Assembly: GCF_001428845.1 (NCBI RefSeq)
Contig: NZ_LMIU01000006.1
Location: 62,001-126,000 of the forward strand
Reading direction: 5' to 3'
DNA from: Achromobacter sp. Root83
GTDB taxonomy: Bacteria > Pseudomonadota > Gammaproteobacteria > Burkholderiales > Burkholderiaceae_B
DNA: 64,000 nucleotides
The position numbers and the translations under genes were made by a program. This document shows positions 9,110 to 17,852 of this stretch, piece by piece. How positions within the stretch are numbered: the stretch's first letter is position 1; every line of letters begins with the position of its first letter. The notes beneath the pieces are model-generated. The model worked only from the letters and a program-made list of their open reading frames with translations. It made no database searches and was not told where the DNA came from.

Positions 9110-10225
9110 TCATCGCCACGCCGATCCTATCTGGATATAGAAGGCATTCTGGTCTTTGCTGTGCGCCACGTCTACGCCCACCGCCAGGCCCAGCTTGCTG
9201 GCGATCAGATATCGGAAGCCGGCGCCGACGCTGACGACGGTGGTCGCCTCCGAGAACGAACGCCAGTTTCCATAGGCCTTTCCCGCTCCGGTGAAACCCA
9301 GCAAGGACCAGCGTGGCGTGAGGTTCCAACGCAATTCCGTCTCTACCGCAACTGCATCGCGGTCCTGGTAGCGCCCGCGCGACACCCCACGCAGGTCCAC
9401 GTAGGGTTGGGCGTAGAACGGCACCGTGCCGCGGGTGAACTGCCCATCGGCGCGCAAGCCCAGGGTCCACCTGGGCGCCAACGGTACCCATGAGTAACCG
9501 CGCGTGCCATAGGCTTCGAACGACTGGTCGCTTCCCAGCCAACTACGCGCGAACTCGGCTTGCAACCGCGCATAGGATCCGCGGTTGGGATAAAAAATGT
9601 TGTCCCGGGTGTCGTAATCCAGCACCAACCCGGCCTTGCCGATATGACCGGACATCTGTGCCGCCGACAGCTCGCTAGCCGTCGCTCCGGTAAATCGCGT
9701 ATTGGATCGGAAATAGGTATATCGCGGCCCAAGGTACCATGGACTGTCGCCAAGTTTCGCCAGCGCTTGCTGAAGCAGAAAGGTACCCTTCACCTCATAG
9801 CTGCGGCCGTGATTGAACGCGCCGTAATAATCAAGATTCGCCCGTCCCTGGGCCAAGGCGCCCAGATACCGGTAGCGATCCCCAGCCCAGCTATGAAAAT
9901 GGAAAAGCGCGCCTCCGCGTGTCCCGTTCTCCGTTGCCAATCCGCCGATACCGGTGATATTGGGCGGAGCTTTGCGCTCCCCAGAGGCTTGACCCTCCCC
10001 GCCGGAATCGCCCCTGGACTCAGAAAAATACAGCAGCATCAGGCCCCCGCCGTAGCCTACGGCAGGCTCGGTAATGATGACGGGTACTGGCAGAACGCCT
10101 CTGTGTTCCAGCAGGAATTCGCTCGCGTCGAACCCGCCATCGCTCGTGTCGCGGGATGGGGTTGGCTGTGGCCAGGCGGCCCCAGGCAGCAGCAACGCCG
10201 TTAGTAGAACCAAAGCTGATCGCAT
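9110..10225 (-). CDS. Omp85/BamA-type outer-membrane barrel protein (bacterial surface antigen domain)
   Basis: A 371-residue protein with a signal peptide (MRSALVLLTALLLPGAAWPQ) followed directly by a barrel domain without visible POTRA repeats. Features of the surface-antigen/Omp85 barrel are GLVLDYDTRDNIFYPNRGSY, VAVETELRWNLTPRW and GAGFRYLIASKLGLAVGVDV. Short POTRA-less members like this are common in Proteobacteria and of uncertain role. An AGGAATAGG sequence precedes the start. The decayed fic gene upstream on the same strand is unrelated. Confidence 0.88.
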   Translation of the reverse strand: MRSALVLLTALLLPGAAWPQPTPSRDTSDGGFDASEFLLEHRGVLPVPVIITEPAVGYGGGLMLLYFSESRGDSGGEGQASGERKAPPNITGIGGLATENGTRGGALFHFHSWAGDRYRYLGALAQGRANLDYYGAFNHGRSYEVKGTFLLQQALAKLGDSPWYLGPRYTYFRSNTRFTGATASELSAAQMSGHIGKAGLVLDYDTRDNIFYPNRGSYARLQAEFARSWLGSDQSFEAYGTRGYSWVPLAPRWTLGLRADGQFTRGTVPFYAQPYVDLRGVSRGRYQDRDAVAVETELRWNLTPRWSLLGFTGAGKAYGNWRSFSEATTVVSVGAGFRYLIASKLGLAVGVDVAHSKDQNAFYIQIGSAWR

Positions 10226-10289
10226 CGTTGCCGCCTATTCCTCACCGTGACCATCGTGAAAACGGGCGAACACCTGGCGATGGCCGCCC

Positions 10290-10855
10290 AATGCTGGTGG
10301 TCAGTTTGCCTTCGAGGCCGTCCAGCAGCTTATTGAGCATCCTGGCCTGCCGGTCGTTAAGGGGCTAAGTCGCCCAGCGCTGCCAATAGCGCATCCTGAC
10401 GAGCACCCCGTCCAGCAGCAGGTGGGCCTGATCCACCGCGCGATTCTGCCATTGCCGTCGTCGAAGGGATGCAGCGAGACGAACCATAAATGGGCCAGGC
10501 CCGCCTTGATCAGCGGCGGCATGGCGCGCGCGCCGGCGCTGTCCTGCGTGGCATTCAGCCATGCCAGGAACGCTGCGACGTCGGCTTCCAGGCGTGCCGC
10601 CGGAGGCGCTTCGAAACGGACCCACTGTCGGCCGATCCCCCCGGACACCACTGGCATCGGACCGTCGGCATCGTCGCGCCAGGCGCCCGCGTTGATTCTG
10701 GACAGGCCGGAATAGCCGGTCGGAAACAGCGCGGCGTGCCATCCGAACAGGCGGCCGCGCGTGACGGGAGGATCGCAGTTGGCGGTGGCGTCCAGGATCA
10801 TGTCGACCACGCCTTCGGCGTGGCGGTCCATGGGCGTCAGCGTGCCGATGTCCAC
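10290..10855 (-). pseudogene. Decayed Fic (AMPylase-type) family gene
   Basis: The remaining reading frame starts VDIGTLTPMDRHAEGVVDM and carries the Fic catalytic motif HPFDDGNGRIAR intact. In full-length DUF4172/Fic proteins of about 370 residues this block is preceded by about 85-90 residues, which are absent; a TGA lies two codons upstream. After GRIAR the frame is lost. In the neighbouring frame the sequence resumes with AVDQAHLLLDGVLVRMRYWQ, which matches the region that normally lies some 65-70 residues further on, so an internal segment is deleted out of frame. Then a TAG occurs where the family has Leu, followed by PLNDRQARMLNKLLDGLEGK and loss of the C-terminal helix-turn-helix part. 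This is degradation, not a short functional toxin. The family comparison is from memory. Confidence 0.85.
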
Positions 10856-10937
10856 CGCTCACGCAAGATATTGCCCGCAGGTATTGCGGTGAAAGAGGCG
10901 CGCAAACACCGCAACCCGCAGCGCACCGGATCGGCGA

Positions 10938-11435
10938 TCAGATGCCGACAACGCGGCTTATCCCGCCCTGCGTGACGACCTGCACTCGCTGACCCGTGGA
11001 GATAGGCACATCCGCTTCCTGCGTGATGACGCGCGTATCGCCGCTGTCCAGGCGTATGGTGATTTCAAGGCCCTGCCGGCGCGCGCTGGCGTTTTCGACC
11101 GCATTGCCGGCCATTGCCCCGCCGACCGCGCCGCCAACGGTCGTGATCCGCCGTCCCGATCCCCCGCCCACCGCGTTGCCCGCCACGGCGCCCAGCGCGC
11201 CGCCGGCAATGACGCCCAGGCCTGACGTCTGCGCCGCCTGGATGGTCACGGGGCGCACCCCGATGACATATCCCAATGTCACCGTCTGGGCGCGCTGGGC
11301 CTGATCGAAGGTATAGACGCGCGATGAGGCCGAAGGATTGGCGCAGCCTCCCAGCATGGCGGCCAGGCCAAGAATGGCCGCCACGGCGATCACGCTCAGG
11401 GGGCCCCGCTCAATTGCCTGCTGATGCTCTTGCAT
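10938..11435 (-). CDS. Glycine-zipper outer-membrane lipoprotein (SlyB/PcP type)
   Basis: A 165-residue lipoprotein with lipobox LGGC (MLGGCANPS), a glycine-zipper 2TM region (GVIAGGALGAVAGNAVGGGS and GGAVGGAMAGNAVE) and a C-terminal strand-rich domain (LEITIRLDSGDTRVITQEAD). This is the arrangement of the SlyB/Pcp family, thought to stabilise outer-membrane proteins under envelope stress. Start at 11435 is preceded by GGAGA; an earlier in-frame start eight codons up is less likely. Confidence 0.87.
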   Translation of the reverse strand: MQEHQQAIERGPLSVIAVAAILGLAAMLGGCANPSASSRVYTFDQAQRAQTVTLGYVIGVRPVTIQAAQTSGLGVIAGGALGAVAGNAVGGGSGRRITTVGGAVGGAMAGNAVENASARRQGLEITIRLDSGDTRVITQEADVPISTGQRVQVVTQGGISRVVGI

Positions 11436-11477
11436 GATGCGTTCTCCGGTATGACGCAATGAAGGATGGATGCGGGC

Positions 11478-11918
11478 TCATCGCGGTTGTGCGGGCGCTG
11501 CCGCGGGCGCGGGCGCCTGCGGGGCCGGCGGCTGCGCGCCGCTGCGCATGAAATTCCCGTTCGCGTCGAAGCCGCCGATCGGGCGGCCATTGAAGAACAC
11601 GACCCGCCGCGCGGTCCATTGCAGCTGGTTGGGTCCGACCTGGTCGTAGCCGGCGACCTCAAAGTCATACTGCCAGCCCGCCACGGGCTTGCCATCTTCG
11701 CCGGTGTAGGTCCCCTTCTTGACCGAGTCCGCGTACCCCTTGTCGCGATAGCTGACGTAGCGCGTGGGCGGCATGGAATCGCGCAGCGTCGACATGTACT
11801 GGTACAGATCGTCTTCGCTGGGAGGAGTCCCATACTTGGCCAGGTCGTTCTGAGTCGCGACGGAGGACGCGCAACCCGCAATCAGGCATGTGGAGACAAC
11901 CAGGAATAGCCTTTTCAT
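11478..11918 (-). CDS. Small lipoprotein of unknown function
   Basis: A 146-residue protein starting MKRLFLVVSTCLIAGCASS, with a clear lipobox ending in Cys16. AAGGAG lies 9 bp upstream of this ATG, which fixes the start; the longer frame is not supported. The middle part reads YVSYRDKGYADSVKKGTYTG and WTARRVVFFNGRPIGGFDAN, a compact domain I cannot name. The tail is Pro/Ala/Gln-rich (APAPAAAPAQPR). It precedes the glycine-zipper lipoprotein on the same strand by 42 bp, so a joint envelope role is plausible. Confidence 0.8.
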   Translation of the reverse strand: MKRLFLVVSTCLIAGCASSVATQNDLAKYGTPPSEDDLYQYMSTLRDSMPPTRYVSYRDKGYADSVKKGTYTGEDGKPVAGWQYDFEVAGYDQVGPNQLQWTARRVVFFNGRPIGGFDANGNFMRSGAQPPAPQAPAPAAAPAQPR

Positions 11919-11991
11919 CGGAATCGCTCCTTGATAAGCGTTCCCGCCGGCACTCAAGCAGCCAGCGGGCGTCGACTTGCTGGAACCAGCT

Positions 11992-12219
11992 TCATGAGGG
12001 GGTGCGGTTGGTAGCGCCACGGAATGCGGAACGCAGCAGGCTCAGTAGAAAGCCGCCAGTGAACATTCCCAGGATATACACGCCGATGACCAGTACCGAG
12101 GCGGGCAACGTGACGGTGGAAGACCAGAGCGACAATGTGACCGCGTCGAAATTCTGGATTTTGAACGAAAGTACGATTGCAGTTAGCAACACTATTAATA
12201 CGATGTAAAGGTATCGCAT
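11992..12219 (-). CDS. LapA-like (DUF1049) small membrane protein
   Basis: A 75-residue protein with two hydrophobic helices: YLYIVLIVLLTAIVLSF, then after the conserved KIQNFDAVTLSLW motif, ASVLVIGVYILGMFTGGFLL. The xNxxxVxLxLW motif between two helices is the hallmark of the LapA/YciS-type DUF1049 family, which in Gammaproteobacteria works with LapB in lipopolysaccharide assembly. Here no lapB is adjacent. AAAGGTGA precedes the start. Confidence 0.83.
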   Translation of the reverse strand: MRYLYIVLIVLLTAIVLSFKIQNFDAVTLSLWSSTVTLPASVLVIGVYILGMFTGGFLLSLLRSAFRGATNRTPS

Positions 12220-12537
12220 GATTCACCTTTCGTATTGGTTGGCTAAATCGGCCTTAAGCCAGCTGGGGCTTGTCGTGCGAAAAAACTATGCCATTCATTC
12301 GGCCGGAAAACAACAAAAAATAGGGCCACCTGTGGTGCGCATTTGTAATCCCCTGATCGCCGGGCACGCCGGCGCGCCCTGTTCCGCCCCGGGTTACAAC
12401 ATGCAAAACCGTTGTACCTCGCGAAAAAGCGGTCCAGAATGTACACGCCATAAATCATGGTGACGTATGGCCGGCCCTTGAATGAATAGCCGCGGCTTGC
12501 GGTCTATCTCTTGCGGGCTGCATATAGGGGATAGTTC
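12220..12537. other. Divergent intergenic region, 318 bp
   Basis: No gene seen. The stretch separates the leftward LapA-like gene from the rightward carbonic anhydrase gene and must hold both promoters. It contains a dyad, GGTTACAAC at 12392-12400 and GTTGTACC at 12411-12418, about 120 bp before the carbonic anhydrase start, which could be an operator. I see no convincing sigma-70 boxes by eye. Confidence 0.5.
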
Positions 12538-13293
12538 ATGGAAGCGATCAAAGATTGTTGCATGGCAAGACACCCTCAGGACCCCGGACGCCGCACCTTG
12601 TTGAAGGCAGGCATAGGCGCCGGAACGGCAGCGGCGATAGCCGCGGTATCGCTGGTGCCGCGCGGGGCCGACGCGGCGTCGCTTACTCAGGCGCAGCGCG
12701 ATGCAATGACCCCGGATCAGGTCATCGATATGATGAAGCAGGGCAACGAGCGCTTTCGCGCCGGCAAGCCTCAACAGCACGACTACCTGGCCCAGAAGCG
12801 GTCCAGTGCCTCGGGACAATTCCCCGCGGCGGTAATCCTCAGCTGTATCGACTCCCGGGCCCCCGCCGAGATCATCCTGGACACAGGCATCGGCGACACA
12901 TTCAACGGGCGGATCGCGGGCAACATTTCAAATAACGATTTGCTGGGCAGCATGGAATTCGCATGCGCGGCGGCCGGCGCCAAGGTCGTGCTGGTCATGG
13001 GACATACCGCATGCGGTGCGGTCGCTGGCGCCATCGACAACGTAGAGCTGGGCCACCTGACGGGCCTGCTCAAGGTGATCAAGCCCGCGGTCGAGGCAAC
13101 CAAGTTCTCGGGCGAACGCAACGGCAAGAATGCGGCATTTGTCGACGCCGTCGCGAAGACGAATGTTCAACATACCGTCGACGCCATACGCAAGAACAGC
13201 CCTATCCTGGCCGGCCTGGAAAAGGAAGGAAAAATCAAGATCGTCGGATCGATGTACGACCTGAGCAACGGCATGCTCACGTTCCTGACCTGA
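12538..13293 (+). CDS. Beta-class carbonic anhydrase with twin-arginine leader
   Basis: A 251-residue protein that hydrates CO2 to bicarbonate with a Zn ion. The zinc and catalytic residues are present: Cys103-x-Asp105-Ser-Arg107 (SCIDSRAP) and His156-x-x-Cys159 (GHTACGAV). The N-terminus carries RRTLLKAGIGAG followed by a hydrophobic run and an Ala-rich cleavage region (PRGADAAS), a typical Tat signal. This suggests folding with zinc in the cytoplasm and export to the periplasm. AGGGGA precedes the ATG at 12538; a second ATG at residue 9 is also possible. A hairpin separates it from the OB-fold gene downstream. Confidence 0.92.
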   Translation: MEAIKDCCMARHPQDPGRRTLLKAGIGAGTAAAIAAVSLVPRGADAASLTQAQRDAMTPDQVIDMMKQGNERFRAGKPQQHDYLAQKRSSASGQFPAAVILSCIDSRAPAEIILDTGIGDTFNGRIAGNISNNDLLGSMEFACAAAGAKVVLVMGHTACGAVAGAIDNVELGHLTGLLKVIKPAVEATKFSGERNGKNAAFVDAVAKTNVQHTVDAIRKNSPILAGLEKEGKIKIVGSMYDLSNGMLTFLT

Positions 13294-13325
13294 CCGCTGG
13301 CGGCTGAAAGCCGGCGGTATTGGAC

Positions 13326-13348
13326 CCGGCAGGTTTCAGCCCTGCCGG
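13326..13348 (+). terminator. Hairpin between carbonic anhydrase and OB-fold genes
   Basis: A perfect 8-bp stem, CCGGCAGG at 13326-13333 and CCTGCCGG at 13341-13348, with a 7-nt loop, lies 33 bp after the carbonic anhydrase stop. The T-run after it is very short, so it may be a weak terminator or an RNA-stabilising hairpin. Confidence 0.45.
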
Positions 13349-13381
13349 TTTGACGCGCTCGTTCTGATTCTGGAGGTCTCC

Positions 13382-13753
13382 ATGACTGTAAGCATACGGG
13401 TCCGGCCTTGGCATTGCGCCATGGCGATTCTCATCTCGGCTGTCGCAGCACCCTCTTGGGCGCAGTTCACCGGCCAGGGCGCTCAGGTGCTCACGCCAAC
13501 CGTGGCCGAAATCCTGGCCAAACCGGTCGATGGTCAGATGGTTCGAGTGCAGGGCCATCTGCTAAGCAAGATCAGATCGGAAACCTATATGTTCTCCGAC
13601 GGCACTGGCGAAATCGTGATGGAGATCGACGACGACGATTTCCCCAAGCAGCCCATCACCGAGAAAGACAAGATCGAAGTTGTCGGTGAGGTCGATACCG
13701 GACTGCGCCGCCCTCCCGAAATCGAGGCCGAATCGGTCCGCGTACTGCCTTGA
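13382..13753 (+). CDS. YgiW/YdeI-family periplasmic OB-fold (BOF) protein
   Basis: A 123-residue exported protein with a signal peptide ending near APSWAQF and a single bacterial OB-fold: VDGQMVRVQGHLLSKIRSE, then YMFSDGTGEIVMEIDDDDFP and KIEVVGEVD. This matches the YgiW/YdeI (BOF) stress protein family, which are small periplasmic proteins induced by peroxide, cadmium or antimicrobial peptides in enterics. TGGAGG lies just before the ATG. Confidence 0.88.
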   Translation: MTVSIRVRPWHCAMAILISAVAAPSWAQFTGQGAQVLTPTVAEILAKPVDGQMVRVQGHLLSKIRSETYMFSDGTGEIVMEIDDDDFPKQPITEKDKIEVVGEVDTGLRRPPEIEAESVRVLP

Positions 13754-13821
13754 ATCCAGCCGCACGGCGGCGCATCGGCCCTCCCCCAAGACAGGCCGTG
13801 CGCCGCGGCGCGCTGCAAGGG

Positions 13822-15369
13822 TCAGGTTCCCCTGACAAAGCCGACGTTATCGCCGATCACCGTGGTTGGACCGATAGGCAGCGGTTCCGGATTGACGATG
13901 TCCAATTTCACGAACTCGATCTTCTCTTTCCAAACCTTGCGCAGAAAATCTTCGATCGCGTGGATGGTGAGCTGCTCGCCTGGGCAACGCCGGTAGCCAA
14001 AGCCGAATGGCGCGAACCCGGCGAAATCGCACACCGGCATCGCCTTGCCGTCAGCCACGCCGAACACCGTGCCGAACGCGCTATTCTGCATTTCGGCCTT
14101 GCGCCCGTCCTTCACGGCGAAGGACGCCGGCTGAAACGGACAGCCCGCCAGACCCATCTTTTCGATATGCGCCTGATTGACATCCTTGCTGGTGGGCGCC
14201 GTTTCGTAGCGTGAGGGATCGAACGCTTCGGGGTTCTTCCACTGCACCGGATCCTTGCTGGTGCTGGTGTGCGGGCTGACGATATAGCCGTGACGTTCAA
14301 AACGGGGCGGCCGGGTTTCCTCCAGGGCCGAGATGCTTCCGCCATTGGGCGAAATCGTGCGGAAAAGCTCCATCACGAATCGCTCCAGGGGCGGAAAGGT
14401 GGTCCCTTGGGCATCGTCGTAATTCCCTTCCATGGTCTTTTTGAACCATGCCTTCGTGTCGCCGTCGCCCGTGTCGCGCGCCAGCTTCAACATGACGTTG
14501 TAAAGCGTATTTCCCCACTGGCTGAACGCGACGAAATTATGGAAGCACTCGAAGACCACGTCCTTGTGGCTGAAATGCTCGCTCTCCTCGCCGTTCTTCA
14601 TCCAGTACCAGGCAAAGGTCTTTTCGGGATTCGGGATCTTGCCCGATGAAATGTCGGCCAGCTTCTCATCGATCCAGGATTTCAGGAAATCCAGATGCGC
14701 GCGCACCGTCATGTAGTTCTCGTACACGATACGCTGGGTCGGGTCGCGGTAAGCCAGCACCGTATTGAAGGCCTCACCGATCTGGCGCACCCGCTGCGGA
14801 ATGCCTTCGTTCTTCACACCCAGGTGCAGGTCCCAGTACAGGTCCCAATACCCTTCAAGATACGGCCGCATCAAGGGCTTTCCGGCATTGGCTGGACTCA
14901 GCAACTTGTCGAAGAACGCCGTGATCTTATCGCCGTACTGGCTTCGGTACAGGTCGGGCGTTACGGCGGACATATAGATCCGCTTGCGCAGATTGTCGGG
15001 CCCCCGCTTTTCCAGACCCTGAAGAAACACGGTGACGCCATCCTGCGGCGCGGGACGCCAAGTCTTGCTGAGCAATCCCCACAGGTCATTGGGCAAGGCG
15101 TTTTCCTTGGTCAGCGTGACGTCGATCATGGGCAGTACTGGCCGCTCGCCCTGATAAACGCTGACGAGGAAGTGCGGAATAATAACGTTCTCGATGTACG
15201 CGGGATCGAAATCCTTGAGGAACTGCGCGCGCACGCGCGCCGCCGCGGAAGCCAGATCGACGGGCGCCAGAGGCTGCCCGGGTACGGGCGGGGACTGCGA
15301 GAAAACCGGTTGAGTGGATAACGTGGCGACGGCAGTCGCACCCGTGGTCAGGAATGTTCTTCTCTTCAC
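13822..15369 (-). CDS. Cytochrome P450 with a twin-arginine-type leader
   Basis: A 515-residue protein read from a GTG at 15369, preceded by GGAGAG; there is no good ATG. The N-terminus is (V)KRRTFLTTGATAVATLSTQ, a textbook Tat motif (RRxFL) with hydrophobic region and a QPVFSQS cleavage area. The C-terminal part holds the P450 heme-thiolate motif FGFGYRRCPGEQ with the ligand at Cys462, and an upstream PPRFERHG-type meander. The classical I-helix threonine motif is not obvious to me. P450s normally stay in the cytoplasm, so export would be unusual. No redox partner is adjacent. It is divergent from LysR regulator 1, the likely controller. An alternative is a peroxygenase or isomerase that needs no electron donor. 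Confidence 0.8.
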   Translation of the reverse strand: MKRRTFLTTGATAVATLSTQPVFSQSPPVPGQPLAPVDLASAAARVRAQFLKDFDPAYIENVIIPHFLVSVYQGERPVLPMIDVTLTKENALPNDLWGLLSKTWRPAPQDGVTVFLQGLEKRGPDNLRKRIYMSAVTPDLYRSQYGDKITAFFDKLLSPANAGKPLMRPYLEGYWDLYWDLHLGVKNEGIPQRVRQIGEAFNTVLAYRDPTQRIVYENYMTVRAHLDFLKSWIDEKLADISSGKIPNPEKTFAWYWMKNGEESEHFSHKDVVFECFHNFVAFSQWGNTLYNVMLKLARDTGDGDTKAWFKKTMEGNYDDAQGTTFPPLERFVMELFRTISPNGGSISALEETRPPRFERHGYIVSPHTSTSKDPVQWKNPEAFDPSRYETAPTSKDVNQAHIEKMGLAGCPFQPASFAVKDGRKAEMQNSAFGTVFGVADGKAMPVCDFAGFAPFGFGYRRCPGEQLTIHAIEDFLRKVWKEKIEFVKLDIVNPEPLPIGPTTVIGDNVGFVRGT

Positions 15370-15649
15370 GATGCTCTCCGAAACGGATTGACCAGCTAGA
15401 GACAAAAAACAAACGCGCGCACTGGCGGCGGACAGAGTCCGTTTAGAAATTTAAGTCTCGCCCGGAAGAAACGCAATGAAAGCGCGCGGCGCCGCCCCAA
15501 TGCAAGAATGTGTCACCGGCGATGGCGCTGTTTCCGCCTCCCGGCCAGAGGGGTCGTTCCCCTTTAAGGTGTTCTTCAGACTAGTTGCCTATAAAGGGGA
15601 GTTCAAATCCACTCACCGCCGCAACGTACCGCTTGCGGGTCATTCCCTA

Positions 15650-16669
15650 ATGAAGCAATCGGTCGTCTCCCTTACTCGCAAAGTGAAGTTCTATCAGTTG
15701 GTCGTATTCGATCAGATCGTCACGAGCGGCTCGTTGATCAAGGCTGCCGCAGCGCTGAATCTCACTCAGCCGTCGGTGACGAAAATCGTCCAGGAACTTG
15801 AACACCATTTCAAGGCGCCGCTGCTTATCCGCGGGCCGCGTGGCGTTACCGTCACCGAAATCGGCGAACTGGTGTCGCGTCACCTGCGTTCGATTCTTGC
15901 CGACCTGCGCAGGCTGAACGATGACGTCGACGCCTATCATCGCGGCACGTCGGGCTATGTCCTGGTTGGCACATTGAACTCCGCGTCCGTATCCGTCATC
16001 CCCGGCGCGCTCGATCTACTTCGCGAAGCCGCGCCCGGGGTCATCGTCTCTGTACGCCAAGGATCGCTGAACCAGTTGCTGCCGCTGCTGAGGACGGGCG
16101 AGTTGGACCTGGTGATCGGACGCATCCCCGACGGCTGGGATTGGCATGCCGATGCGGGCGAGCTCGCCGTGACGCGGCTCTACCGAGATGCGTTCTGTGT
16201 AGTGGCCGGCGCCAAACACGTTTTTGCGGAAACGGGTGCCACCGCCTGGGCGCGGATGCACGAATTCCCCTGGATGCTCCCGCCGCGCGGCTCGTCATTC
16301 CGACATGTCGCGGAAAGCCTGTTCACCCGCGTTGGCATGGCCCCGCCGGCCGTCGTGACGGAGTCGACGTCCCTGCTTACCGACATCAGCCTTCTGCAGA
16401 ACAACCGTACGCTCGCCCTGATGGTCAAGGGCGTAGCCGACCCATTCATTCGGGGTGGCATGCTGCGGGCTATCGATGTCGGCGAGGTCCTGGATTACGG
16501 CGAGATCGGCTGCTTCTTTTGCTCAGGCAGGGAACAAGGCCCTGCCCTTCAGGCATTTCTTGAATGCCTGAACAAAAGTGCAAGCCGTGTCGACGCGTCC
16601 AGGATGATTGCATTCGAGGATGGAGGCCCGCGCGGGCGGATGGAGCCCGCGGCGGGACACCTGGCATGA
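15650..16669 (+). CDS. LysR family regulator, copy 1 of 3
   Basis: A 339-residue LysR regulator from the ATG at 15650 (MKQSVVSLTRKVKFYQLVVF). The winged helix-turn-helix covers about 10-70 (GSLIKAAAALNLTQPSVTKI) and a LysR substrate-binding domain follows at about 100-315. It shares the distinctive RKVKFYQL start and an almost co-linear body with the regulators at 16818 and 26834, so the three are recent paralogues. It lies head-to-head with the P450 gene, with 280 bp between. The longer in-frame extension upstream lies in the promoter region and was not used. Confidence 0.9.
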   Translation: MKQSVVSLTRKVKFYQLVVFDQIVTSGSLIKAAAALNLTQPSVTKIVQELEHHFKAPLLIRGPRGVTVTEIGELVSRHLRSILADLRRLNDDVDAYHRGTSGYVLVGTLNSASVSVIPGALDLLREAAPGVIVSVRQGSLNQLLPLLRTGELDLVIGRIPDGWDWHADAGELAVTRLYRDAFCVVAGAKHVFAETGATAWARMHEFPWMLPPRGSSFRHVAESLFTRVGMAPPAVVTESTSLLTDISLLQNNRTLALMVKGVADPFIRGGMLRAIDVGEVLDYGEIGCFFCSGREQGPALQAFLECLNKSASRVDASRMIAFEDGGPRGRMEPAAGHLA

Positions 16670-16817
16670 CGCAAGCGCCAGGGCGATGAGGGCACGCGCC
16701 ACGCGCGAGGAACTTTAATAATCCTCCTATATCGGTAGTGGGCGATTGCGTTCAGGCTAGTGGTTCGTACGTTTTCGAATGCGCGCAACTCCGCCAGGAC
16801 GCGCCCGCGCAGATTCC

Positions 16818-17780
16818 ATGAATCGCTCCGACGTCTCTCTCTCGCGCAAAGTGAAGTTCTATCAATTGGCCGTGTTTGGCCAAATTGTCGAAACGGGCTC
16901 CTTGGTCAAAGCGGCAGCGAGCCTGAACCTGTCCCAGTCGTCGGTCACGAAAATCGTTCAAGAGCTTGAATACTATTTCAAGGCCCCTTTGCTGATCCGC
17001 AGCCGTCGAGGGGTGAGCGTCACCGAACTGGGCGGTTTGGTCTCGCGCCGCCTGCGCCCGGTTCTTGCCGGCGTGCGCAGGCTGCATGACGACATCGATG
17101 CCTATCATGGCGGCACGTTGGGCCGCATTACCGTGGGGTCGCTGAATTCGGAATCCGCTTCGATCATTCCCTGCGCATTGGATTTGCTACGGGAACGGGC
17201 TCCCAAGTTGGTTGTCTCGGTCCGCCGGGGCCAGATGGCGCAACTGTCGTCGCAACTGAAGGCCGGAGAGCTCGATATCATCGTTGGCCGAATTCCGGAA
17301 AACTGGCAATGGCATCCGGACGCAACGGAGCTTCTCGCGGCGCCGCTTTATCGGGAAATGTTCTGCGTCGTGGCGGGCGTGAACCATCCGCTTGCAAGGG
17401 GCGGCCCGCATACATGGCCGCAAATGCACGAATTTCCGTGGCTGCTTCCGCCGCCGGACACCCCGCTTCGGCAGCTTGCCGAGAGCTTGTTTTCGCGCGT
17501 TGGCATGCCCTTGCCCACGAGCATGATGGAATCGACTTCCTTGTTGGCCAATATTGGGCTGCTTCAAAACAACAGCACCCTGGCATTGACGGTAAAAGGC
17601 ATCATCGATCCATTCATACGCGCTGGCATGTTGAGGATCATCGACGCGGGCGAAGTGCTGGATTACGGTGAAATCGGATACTTTCTTGCCGCGAACCGCG
17701 AGCCTGCCCGTGGTTTGACCGTATTCATGCAGTGCCTGAAGGACAGCGCAAGCCGTGGCTACCTGAATATGAAAAATTGA
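16818..17780 (+). CDS. LysR family regulator, copy 2 of 3
   Basis: A 320-residue LysR regulator starting MNRSDVSLSRKVKFYQLAVF. DNA-binding domain about 8-68 (GSLVKAAASLNLSQSSVTKI), effector domain after residue 95. It follows copy 1 on the same strand with a 148-bp gap and shares motifs such as GRIPENWQWH (copy 1 GRIPDGWDWH), NNSTLALTVKGIIDPFIRAG and EVLDYGEIGYF, showing tandem duplication. Its target may be the 163-residue gene or the chemoreceptor set downstream. Confidence 0.9.
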   Translation: MNRSDVSLSRKVKFYQLAVFGQIVETGSLVKAAASLNLSQSSVTKIVQELEYYFKAPLLIRSRRGVSVTELGGLVSRRLRPVLAGVRRLHDDIDAYHGGTLGRITVGSLNSESASIIPCALDLLRERAPKLVVSVRRGQMAQLSSQLKAGELDIIVGRIPENWQWHPDATELLAAPLYREMFCVVAGVNHPLARGGPHTWPQMHEFPWLLPPPDTPLRQLAESLFSRVGMPLPTSMMESTSLLANIGLLQNNSTLALTVKGIIDPFIRAGMLRIIDAGEVLDYGEIGYFLAANREPARGLTVFMQCLKDSASRGYLNMKN

Positions 17781-17852
17781 CGGCCAAAACCGTCGCTTCG
17801 GCAAAACCATGAAGCGGCGCAGCGCAACATAGCGCCGCGCCGATAATCCCAT

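Noticed and set aside
10301-10855. A short functional Fic toxin
   Set aside because: The frame after GRIAR is out of register and the family's conserved downstream part lies in another frame with a stop, so it is a decayed gene.
15476-15649. N-terminal extension of LysR copy 1
   Set aside because: The helix-turn-helix starts soon after the ATG at 15650 as in the paralogues; the extension covers promoter DNA shared with the P450 gene.
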